The notes below the pieces were generated by a model that saw nothing but the letters and a program-made list of their open reading frames with translations, did not search any database and was not told the DNA's origin. The position numbers were made by a program, and so were the translations under genes. A stretch of DNA of 5,606 bases from Porticoccus sp. (GTDB taxonomy: Bacteria; Pseudomonadota; Gammaproteobacteria; Pseudomonadales; Porticoccaceae), in the NCBI GenBank assembly GCA_002685455.1, contig NYXF01000027.1, forward strand, positions 1 to 5,606. The letters run 5' to 3'. Shown here one piece after another: positions 1 to 4,621 of the stretch (the stretch's first letter is position 1; each line of letters opens with the position of its first letter).

Positions 1-36
1 AAGTCCGAAAATTTTTTTCGTTAAAATCTTATCCAT
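1..36 (-). CDS. 5' end of a minus-strand gene cut by the window edge (first 12 codons)
   Basis: On the minus strand an ATG at 36-34 opens a frame that stays open to the left edge and reads MDKILTKKIFGL. The first in-frame codon pattern upstream contains a TAA eight codons before this ATG, so it is the first possible start in the frame. The DNA upstream (37-90) is almost pure A/T, like the upstream regions of the other genes here. The gene would follow the capsid gene on the same strand, after a gap of about 126 bp. Twelve residues are too few to name a family. The frame could also be chance in AT-rich DNA, but start context, strand and spacing make a real gene somewhat more likely than not. 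Confidence 0.4.
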   Translation of the reverse strand, partial: MDKILTKKIFGL

Positions 37-94
37 TTTATAATAAGAAAAAATATTTTATTTAAAAAAAAAAAAAGATTAAATTTAATTTATA
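37..94 (-). promoter_or_regulatory. AT-rich gap, probable upstream region of the left-edge gene
   Basis: This stretch contains a run of 13 A residues (64-76), read as poly-T on the minus strand, and a perfect 12-bp palindrome ATTAAATTTAAT at 78-89. It lies between the MCP 3' repeat and the start of the left-edge gene, so it probably holds that gene's promoter and perhaps the end of the MCP transcript. I see neither the TCTA core found before other genes nor the AAAATTGA early motif of Mimiviridae. The role is inferred from position and composition. Confidence 0.35.
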
Positions 95-174
95 CTTTAG
101 TTTCTACTTTAGTTAGAATACTTTAGTTAGAATACTTTAGTTAGAATACTTTAGTTTATACTTTAGTTAGAGTA
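95..174. repeat. Tandem repeat of 12/14-bp units at the MCP 3' end
   Basis: CTTTAG occurs six times, at 95, 107, 121, 135, 149 and 161, so the spacings are 12, 14, 14, 14 and 12 bp. The three units at 107-148 are identical copies of CTTTAGTTAGAATA. The units at 95 and 149 are 12-bp variants. The last unit (161-174) differs by one base from the 14-mer and is part of the MCP gene: read on the minus strand it encodes the C-terminal Tyr-Ser-Asn-stop. The array therefore looks like repeated copying of the gene's own last bases into the 3' flank. A role in mRNA 3' ends is possible but not shown. Confidence 0.85.
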
Positions 175-1614
175 TGCTAAACCACCCATTCCACTCATTA
201 TTCTTAATACATTGTAATTTACAGCATAAATATTAAAAGCAGATACATTCGCAGTATTAAATATAAGTTGTGCGTTATCAATACGAGAAAAATTACATGT
301 TCCACTTGGTTGGTGTTCTTCTGGTTTGAGAGCAAATGAATAAACATTGATTTTCTTTTCTAAATTACTGACATTAGGCAATGGAGTACGATGACCACCA
401 GTGATTAATATTTCTAAACTATCAGTGTTGTCATAGCCCGCTGGAACATGATATGAAGTAATCGTACGATTAACAGTTATTGTCGCCTCAGTCGCCGTAT
501 CTACTCTATTGGTGACATACGATGTATATAATCCTCTGGCTTTTGGTTCACTGTCATCAATTGCTGTGATTTGTAGGTTATCTCCTATTTCTGGTATGGC
601 TGCTGTATCTATACTAAATTTAATAGTATTTCCTGTCGTATAATTTGCTGCAGTGGCAGAAACCGTGGCATTTTTTGTTGTGATACCAGTATCAATCGTA
701 CCGTGAACATTAGTACTTTCATGATACAATATATTATATCCAGGGACATTTGTATGATACTGATAAGGTTGTCTTAATTGGAAATATTCTTCTTCTTGTG
801 GTTCAAATCTATCATGGCCATTTAATACCAATTTCGCATCAACATATACATTAGTGGCTGCTGAAGTCCATATTAATTCTTTTACTGGATGATTAAAATT
901 TAGATTAAATGTTTCCTTGTCTCCCGGAAATGAATCTTTCTGTAATTGTTCAATCAAATATTCATGTGATACTTGAGCAAATCTACGTCTTTCATCAGTA
1001 TCAAGATAGATATAATCTGCCCATACTTTACAAGTAGGTATTCCGCCAGTACTTGCAGCAGCCGTCCTTGTACCCCAAGTAAATTTAAGTTTAACTTCAT
1101 GATACTGTAAAGCAATAAGAGGTAAAGCGAGCCCTGGATTCCTACAAAACCAAAAATAAAGAGGTATTTGAACCATTCCGATTGAATTAATCTGTCCCGT
1201 TTTTGTATGTCCATGAGTAAAACTATTTTGCATACATTTAAGTCCATCTTGTTTAGCGGCAGGAGTAGTTAGCTCTTGCCACACCTGATTCCATTCTTTG
1301 AAATGTCGGTCAATTAATTGTCCGCCAATTTCTAAATCTACACTATCAATGAGAGAAGAACCATCTGTAATACCTTCCGATGAACTTGTAACATAAATAC
1401 CACTCACTAAATCACCATTCCTTGAAATAGTAACATCTCCGCTAGTAGTACTTGAACTTAATGTAGAAGTTCCGGCAATAGTTTGCTGAATACATTCCAT
1501 GGAGAAATTGGTATGTCTGCGATAAACAACCTTAAAGAAAGTAATCTGAGGATTACCAGTCAAGTAAATATCTTGTGCGCCATAAGCAACCAATTGCATT
1601 AATCCTCCACCCAT
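163..1614 (-). CDS. MCP: Major capsid protein (NCLDV double jelly-roll)
   Basis: This is the main structural protein of an icosahedral giant-virus capsid. It should trimerise into the pseudo-hexagonal capsomers that tile the shell. The 483 residues open with the family hallmark (VAYGAQDIYLTGNPQITFFK, about 9-28). The first jelly roll, to about 220, includes ISRNGDL, DVxLEIGGQLID-like residues near 92-102, PGLALPLIALQYHEVKL (160-176) and YIYLDTDERRRFAQ (201-214). The second includes LNFNHPVKELIW (238-249), PYQYHTNVPG (283-292), FALKPEEHQPSGTCNFSRID (427-446) and the C-terminus NYNVLRIMSGMGGLAYSN. From memory, the C-terminus differs from Chlorella virus Vp54 by one residue. About 125 residues (roughly 295-421) with no Vp54 counterpart sit between the PYQYHT and FALKP blocks. 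The chosen ATG gives MGGGLMQLVAYG, matching the usual MCP start. G+C is higher than in most neighbours (24 of 60 bases at 1261-1320), as expected for a strongly expressed late gene. Confidence 0.98.
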   Translation of the reverse strand: MGGGLMQLVAYGAQDIYLTGNPQITFFKVVYRRHTNFSMECIQQTIAGTSTLSSSTTSGDVTISRNGDLVSGIYVTSSSEGITDGSSLIDSVDLEIGGQLIDRHFKEWNQVWQELTTPAAKQDGLKCMQNSFTHGHTKTGQINSIGMVQIPLYFWFCRNPGLALPLIALQYHEVKLKFTWGTRTAAASTGGIPTCKVWADYIYLDTDERRRFAQVSHEYLIEQLQKDSFPGDKETFNLNFNHPVKELIWTSAATNVYVDAKLVLNGHDRFEPQEEEYFQLRQPYQYHTNVPGYNILYHESTNVHGTIDTGITTKNATVSATAANYTTGNTIKFSIDTAAIPEIGDNLQITAIDDSEPKARGLYTSYVTNRVDTATEATITVNRTITSYHVPAGYDNTDSLEILITGGHRTPLPNVSNLEKKINVYSFALKPEEHQPSGTCNFSRIDNAQLIFNTANVSAFNIYAVNYNVLRIMSGMGGLAYSN

Positions 1615-1640
1615 TTTATTATATTACATAGAAATATTTT
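1615..1640 (-). promoter_or_regulatory. Probable MCP late promoter region with TCTA core
   Basis: Read on the minus strand, a TCTA tetramer (1632-1629) sits 14 bases before the MCP ATG and is flanked by almost pure A/T. A TCTA core in AT-rich DNA just upstream of the start is the late-promoter signature described for Cafeteria roenbergensis virus, and the capsid gene is a typical late gene. TCTA is only four bases long and common in AT-rich DNA, so this call rests on position and gene class. Confidence 0.4.
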
Positions 1641-1680
1641 TTTTCTCAAACTAATATTTTTTTTCTCAAACTAATATTTT
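1641..1680. repeat. Perfect 20-bp tandem duplication across the TauE-like gene end and MCP upstream region
   Basis: Positions 1641-1660 and 1661-1680 are identical 20-mers, and the preceding bases 1633-1640 (AATATTTT) match the unit's end, giving about 2.4 copies. The right-hand copy contains the last codons and the TAG stop (1671-1673) of the TauE-like gene. The left-hand copy is a non-coding duplicate lying just upstream of the MCP promoter region. The duplication lengthens the gap to the MCP start by 20 bp. No function can be assigned from sequence. Confidence 0.9.
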
Positions 1681-2045
1681 TCTTTGCTATTGTAAATATA
1701 AAATCCAGCAAGTATTGTAAATACACCAAATATCTTTTTTAACTTAACGATATCCATTTCAGAACTGTACTTAGATGAAAGTGAAGCAAATACAGTAAAT
1801 AAGAAACCCATATAAAGGGATGCTTTTAAATCAACAAATCCCTTTTGATAATAACGTATTGCTGCGAATAATCCTATAGGAGGCAATAACATAAATAATG
1901 TTGTTCCGATTCTATGTCTTAGAGAACCAAATATACCAAATAAAGTTAATAAGGGAACTATAATTATTTCGGCACCACCGCCAACTAAACCTGCTAGCAA
2001 ACCACTTAAAACACCAGCAATAGTTATTCCGAATAAATAATTCAT
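1671..2045 (-). CDS. Half-length TauE/SafE-like membrane protein
   Basis: This 124-residue protein is mostly hydrophobic, with about four membrane-spanning stretches (roughly 4-22, 26-41, 46-65, 74-92) and a fifth weaker one at 105-119. It begins with the hallmark of TauE/SafE (PF01925) permeases: Gly11-x3-Gly15-Leu-Leu-x-Gly19-Leu-Val-Gly-Gly-Gly24 followed by VPLL (30-33). Family members export or import sulfite, sulfoacetate and other organosulfur or small anions. They are usually about 250 residues, built from two related halves. This protein matches one half, so it would have to dimerise to form a full transporter. It has a clean start, stop and upstream region, so it reads as an intact short gene and not a decaying one. 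It ends 56 bp before the MCP ATG on the same strand. The substrate cannot be inferred. Confidence 0.72.
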   Translation of the reverse strand: MNYLFGITIAGVLSGLLAGLVGGGAEIIIVPLLTLFGIFGSLRHRIGTTLFMLLPPIGLFAAIRYYQKGFVDLKASLYMGFLFTVFASLSSKYSSEMDIVKLKKIFGVFTILAGFYIYNSKEKY

Positions 2046-2072
2046 ATTAATATCTAAATTATAATAAATAGA
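2046..2072. promoter_or_regulatory. 27-bp divergent promoter region with TCTA on both strands
   Basis: The TauE-like and GT25-like genes start back to back with only 27 bases between their ATGs, all A/T except two or three positions. On the plus strand TCTA lies at 2053-2056, 16 bases before the GT25-like ATG. On the minus strand TCTA lies at 2072-2069, 23 bases before the TauE-like ATG. This resembles the late core reported in Cafeteria roenbergensis virus, as proposed for the MCP gene. Both promoters must fit in this gap or reach into the opposite coding sequence. Confidence 0.4.
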
Positions 2073-2747
2073 ATGCCTAAATATAATATTTATATTATTT
2101 GTGGTTCAGAAGAAGATTTCTTAAAAAAATCAGAAGAATTATTCAGTGACTATAAATCTAAAATATGTCATATTCAATGGGTCCCAGCAGAATATCTTAA
2201 ATTAACACAATGTAATAAAAAATTACTCAAAGATCTAAATACAAGGTGGAATACGGATGGTAAAAAAATACTTGCTAAATTAGGGACTATAGCTGCTCAT
2301 CGTAAAGCACTCTTAGCAATCTATATGAATAAAACCGATAATAATATTATTCTCGAAGCTGATGCTACATTATCAGCAAAGTTGCCACCACCTCCAAATG
2401 TTTCATGTTATTTAGGTGGGTGGATTATTCCACCTCAAATAACAAAAGCGGGCGAAGTAAAAATAAATGTTCATCCTAAAAAAGGATTAAATAGTATTGA
2501 ATATGGTAAATTTAGTGTTTTAATGGCTCATGCGTTATTCATTAAAACATTTGAAGAAGCGATGGAATTATTTCAAACAACTATCACTGATAAGATAAAA
2601 AATTATGATGTTCATTTAATTGATTTAGAATTTTTCAAACAATATTATTATCCTCCTATTTTTGTACAAGGGAAACATGTTTCTGAAATTGATAAAGTTA
2701 CTAATAAGAATGACTTAAGAACACATCTTTATGGACTTAAGATGTAA
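2073..2747 (+). CDS. GT25-like glycosyltransferase
   Basis: The 224 residues resemble glycosyltransferase family 25 (PF01755), whose members transfer sugars in LPS synthesis or to collagen hydroxylysine. The length suits a single GT25 domain. Family-like features in order are: an N-terminal strand YNIYIICGS (4-12); Lys69-Leu-Gly71 with Ala75-His76-Arg-Lys-Ala, matching the family's 'GxxGCxxSHxxA' block; Ile92-Ile-Leu-Glu95-Ala-Asp97, matching the LEDD metal/sugar-nucleotide motif but with Ala for the first Asp; LGGW (114-117); MAHALFIKTFEEA (151-163); an acidic YDVHLIDLEF segment (168-177); and a late YYYPPIFVQG with SEID. No signal peptide or membrane anchor is visible, which suits cytoplasmic virus-factory glycosylation. 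A capsid or fibre protein is a plausible but unproven acceptor. Codon use is strongly AT-biased (12 of 60 bases G+C at 2581-2640). It converges on and overlaps the next gene. Confidence 0.6.
   Translation: MPKYNIYIICGSEEDFLKKSEELFSDYKSKICHIQWVPAEYLKLTQCNKKLLKDLNTRWNTDGKKILAKLGTIAAHRKALLAIYMNKTDNNIILEADATLSAKLPPPPNVSCYLGGWIIPPQITKAGEVKINVHPKKGLNSIEYGKFSVLMAHALFIKTFEEAMELFQTTITDKIKNYDVHLIDLEFFKQYYYPPIFVQGKHVSEIDKVTNKNDLRTHLYGLKM
2723..2745. terminator. Hairpin at a convergent 3'-end overlap
   Basis: ACATCTT (2723-2729) and AAGATGT (2739-2745) form a perfect 7-bp inverted repeat around a 9-base loop. The hairpin covers the minus-strand stop codon of the coiled-coil gene (2739-2737) and reaches the first base of the GT25-like stop (2745-2747). 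In Mimivirus, transcripts end at palindromic sequences (the hairpin rule), and a symmetrical hairpin here could serve both converging genes. That role is inferred from position. Confidence 0.5.
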
Positions 2748-3285
2748 GATTATCCTGAAGAAAATTCTTTACTTCAAGGAACTCTTGTTGTTGTTGTTGT
2801 TTAACTTCCTCCTCTTCTTTATTAAGATCTTTCTTGAGTTGATTAATGATATTAATCCTTACCCGCATTTGCTGATTCATCATTTCACTCATCATATGCT
2901 CATTTAGATTTTCAAGGACCTTCTTCCTAAGACGCCTCGTATGTGGAGTATTAGGAATACTATGATCTTCTACAACATCCACCTTTTCTTCTTTGAAATA
3001 CTCTAGAGCCCCATCGGCTGTCATATTTTCGAATACTTTCTTTGCCCTTTTCTTCTCATCTTCTGTCTTCTTCTTCTTTTTGTCCGCTTGAATAAGAACA
3101 AGAATATCATCTCTCTTCTTTTCCAGGCGTTCAATCTTAGGCATATTCCACTCACCCTCAGCAGGTTTAGCATTCCGAATCTTCTTTTCTACGGCACGAA
3201 GCCTCCTCTCATTCTCAGAGAGCTTCTTCTTTTGTTCTTGATCGTTAGAATCATCCAGTTTCACGTGCTTAGAAAGAACAGGCAT
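2737..3285 (-). CDS. Charged coiled-coil protein of unknown function
   Basis: I do not recognise a family. The 182 residues are strongly charged (about 29 Lys, 12 Arg and 36 Asp/Glu), with little hydrophobic core and no signal peptide or membrane segment. Long helical, coiled-coil-like stretches run over about 15-90 and 113-180. Landmarks are a Lys5 run (69-73), a Met-rich patch (HMMSEMMNQQM, 130-140), an EEEE run (157-160) and a Gln5 run encoded by five CAA codons (163-167). The composition is unlike the flanking genes: 27 of 60 bases are G+C at 3181-3240, against 12 of 60 in samples of both neighbours, and AAG is used freely for Lys. This could reflect high late expression, as in the MCP, or a different origin. 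Its last 11 bases overlap the end of the converging GT25-like gene. A virion-core or nucleic-acid-associated role is possible but is a guess. Confidence 0.8.
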   Translation of the reverse strand: MPVLSKHVKLDDSNDQEQKKKLSENERRLRAVEKKIRNAKPAEGEWNMPKIERLEKKRDDILVLIQADKKKKKTEDEKKRAKKVFENMTADGALEYFKEEKVDVVEDHSIPNTPHTRRLRKKVLENLNEHMMSEMMNQQMRVRINIINQLKKDLNKEEEEVKQQQQQEFLEVKNFLQDNLTS

Positions 3286-3338
3286 TGTATCACTTTGTTT
3301 TGTTAAGAATCTAAGTGTATTTCTTAAATCAAATTTTT
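3286..3338 (-). promoter_or_regulatory. 53-bp gap: upstream region of the coiled-coil gene
   Basis: This gap separates the stop of the 410-residue gene from the start of the coiled-coil gene on the minus strand. It must hold the promoter of the downstream gene and the 3' end of the upstream transcript. It is AT-rich, but it lacks the TCTA core seen before the MCP gene. The most visible structure is the inverted repeat listed separately at 3303-3327. Confidence 0.35.
3303..3327 (-). terminator. Hairpin downstream of the 410-residue gene
   Basis: TTAAGAA (3303-3309) and TTCTTAA (3321-3327) are perfect inverted repeats around an 11-base loop. On the minus strand the hairpin begins 12 bases after the stop codon of the 410-residue gene. 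Position and form fit a Mimivirus-like palindromic 3'-end signal, but the stem is A/T-rich and short, so chance is not excluded. Confidence 0.4.
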
Positions 3339-4571
3339 CTAAAAAAAAGATACTTCACTAGCTGTATCTTCTTCAGGTATTTCATCTTTAGAATCAACCT
3401 GACTCTCTTTACTTAAATCCTCGCTGAGGCTATCTACTTCATTAAGACTATCTAGTTCGTTGAGACCACTTATTTCACTAAGACTACCCATTTCACTATT
3501 TACTTCAGGATCATGAACAACTAAACTATCACTTTTTGGTTTCATATCTAAATAATACATTTTGTCTGATTGATCTTCTGACTCATCTAAAGATTCTTTT
3601 TTTTCATTTTTATTAATTATATTTTGCATGACACCCTCTATTTTATCTTCGGGCATACAATCATCCTCATCATCCGAGGGCAATTCATCTTCATCATCGC
3701 CAAAAACACTTGTTAAATCTGATAACATTTTTAAGAATCCAAATGAAACGGGTTCATCGGGTCCCACTCTTTCCATGATATCAGATAATATTCTTTGTCT
3801 TTTTTCAATTTCAGCACGCATTTTTAATGATTCATTTCTTAAGCGTTCCATTTCTTTTGCGATCAAAGTTGGTATTAAAACAATATTCAAAAAGATAATA
3901 TTAATATTATCTGGGATATGCCTATTAACCTTGCGATTTACATGATGAATCATATTTGCTTGCTCTTCAGATTCCATCAATCCATCTAAATAAAAAGGTT
4001 TCTGTCTTGTGCTTAAATCACATAAGATAGCTCTATGTTTTGGTTCATATTCATGTTGTCTTGTTTCAATTTGAGATAAATTATCTCTTAACATATCTTC
4101 ACAACCATGAAAATCATTTCTTAGATTATCAACTGAATTATAAATACTTGATTCTAAATTGTCAGCATTTAAATTTAAACTATCTAAAGTATCATTGTGT
4201 CTTTGATAAGAATGTTTTAATTCGTTAAAACTATTGTTATCATAACAATCATTTGGACACCGAAATAATTCAATAGGATCAACTTCTTCACCCCATTCAC
4301 TTAATACATGTTTTACTTTATCTTGAAATACAGGAGATTCGTTTAATCTGACAATCATATCTCCATTTAATTTTTGCTGAATTACAGATAATAATCTTAA
4401 TCTATCTGTATTATGTTTTTTACATAATTTATCGCAATGATCTAAAAATGAAATATTATGAGTTTGATTTCCACACATATTTGAAATTCTGATAGGCAAC
4501 TGAGGACCAATTTGTCCTTTAGAAACGCGTTCAACAAACTGAGGTAATTTATAATAATCTAATTCACTCAT
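3339..4571 (-). CDS. Orphan 410-residue protein with hydrophobic segment, coiled coil and acidic repeat tail
   Basis: I do not recognise a family. The N-terminal third (about 1-110) looks folded and carries two Cys-x3-Cys pairs, C46/C50 and C105/C109, with nearby His38, His45 and His53; these could bind zinc or form disulfides. Residues 111-200 are Asn/Asp-rich and probably helical. A hydrophobic segment at about 222-238 (NINIIFLNIVLIPTLIA) could be a membrane helix or a buried core helix. A charged coiled-coil-like helix follows (239-269). The last third is low-complexity and very acidic: GDDEDELPSDDEDD (291-304), then four degenerate hexapeptides of the type DSLNEx at 362-385. The tail is probably disordered. 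The upstream gap is shared with the divergent phosphatase gene. Codon use is AT-biased (12 of 60 bases G+C at 4381-4440). A membrane-linked scaffold or virion protein is one possibility, with no direct support. Confidence 0.85.
   Translation of the reverse strand: MSELDYYKLPQFVERVSKGQIGPQLPIRISNMCGNQTHNISFLDHCDKLCKKHNTDRLRLLSVIQQKLNGDMIVRLNESPVFQDKVKHVLSEWGEEVDPIELFRCPNDCYDNNSFNELKHSYQRHNDTLDSLNLNADNLESSIYNSVDNLRNDFHGCEDMLRDNLSQIETRQHEYEPKHRAILCDLSTRQKPFYLDGLMESEEQANMIHHVNRKVNRHIPDNINIIFLNIVLIPTLIAKEMERLRNESLKMRAEIEKRQRILSDIMERVGPDEPVSFGFLKMLSDLTSVFGDDEDELPSDDEDDCMPEDKIEGVMQNIINKNEKKESLDESEDQSDKMYYLDMKPKSDSLVVHDPEVNSEMGSLSEISGLNELDSLNEVDSLSEDLSKESQVDSKDEIPEEDTASEVSFF
3417..3488 (-). repeat. 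Four in-frame 18-bp repeats encoding DSLNEx-type hexapeptides
   Basis: Within the acidic tail of the 410-residue protein, residues 362-385 read as GSLSEI, SGLNEL, DSLNEV and DSLSED. The DNA shows the same 18-bp period, with units sharing a pattern near AAGACTATCTAGTTCGTT on the plus strand. The units are degenerate, so the expansion is not recent, or it is kept as a protein pattern by selection. Leu and acidic residues recur at fixed spacing. Confidence 0.8.
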
Positions 4572-4621
4572 TTATAATGTATTATTTATATTATTTATTT
4601 TTCTTTTAACTTATTTATTAT
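4572..4621. promoter_or_regulatory. 50-bp divergent promoter region
   Basis: This gap between the starts of the 410-residue gene (minus) and the phosphatase gene (plus) is nearly all A/T, with repeated TTATTTAT-like words. It should contain promoters for both genes. I see neither a TCTA core nor an AAAATTGA-type early motif, which could mean a different timing class from the MCP, TauE-like and GT25-like genes. Confidence 0.45.

Noticed and set aside
6..20. Inverted repeat CGAAAA/TTTTCG with a TTT loop
   Set aside because: It lies within the probable coding start of the left-edge gene, has only 6 bp of mostly A/T pairing, and is easily produced by codons such as AAA and TTC.
64..76. Run of 13 A residues as a retroposed poly(A) tail or assembly filler
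   Set aside because: No target-site duplication or foreign insert is visible beside it, and homopolymer runs are usual in AT-rich giant-virus gaps.
162..181. TTTAG/CTAAA stem at the MCP end as a termination hairpin
   Set aside because: The stem is only 5 bp with a 10-base loop, and it arises from the tandem repeat unit; it is much weaker than the three 7-bp stems listed.
954..1247. Minus-strand 97-codon open frame
   Set aside because: It lies wholly inside the MCP gene on the same strand in another frame, and the MCP frame has strong family conservation across this region.
3088..3306. Plus-strand 72-codon open frame
   Set aside because: It is antisense to the coiled-coil gene; its Leu/Phe-rich product simply mirrors the Lys/Glu-rich coding strand, and it has no promoter-like upstream.
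3628..3945. Plus-strand 105-codon open frame with a Ser-rich start
   Set aside because: It is antisense to the acidic region of the 410-residue gene; the Ser runs come from reading Asp/Glu codons on the opposite strand.
4040..4228. Plus-strand 62-codon open frame
   Set aside because: It is antisense to the 410-residue gene and has no family-like features.
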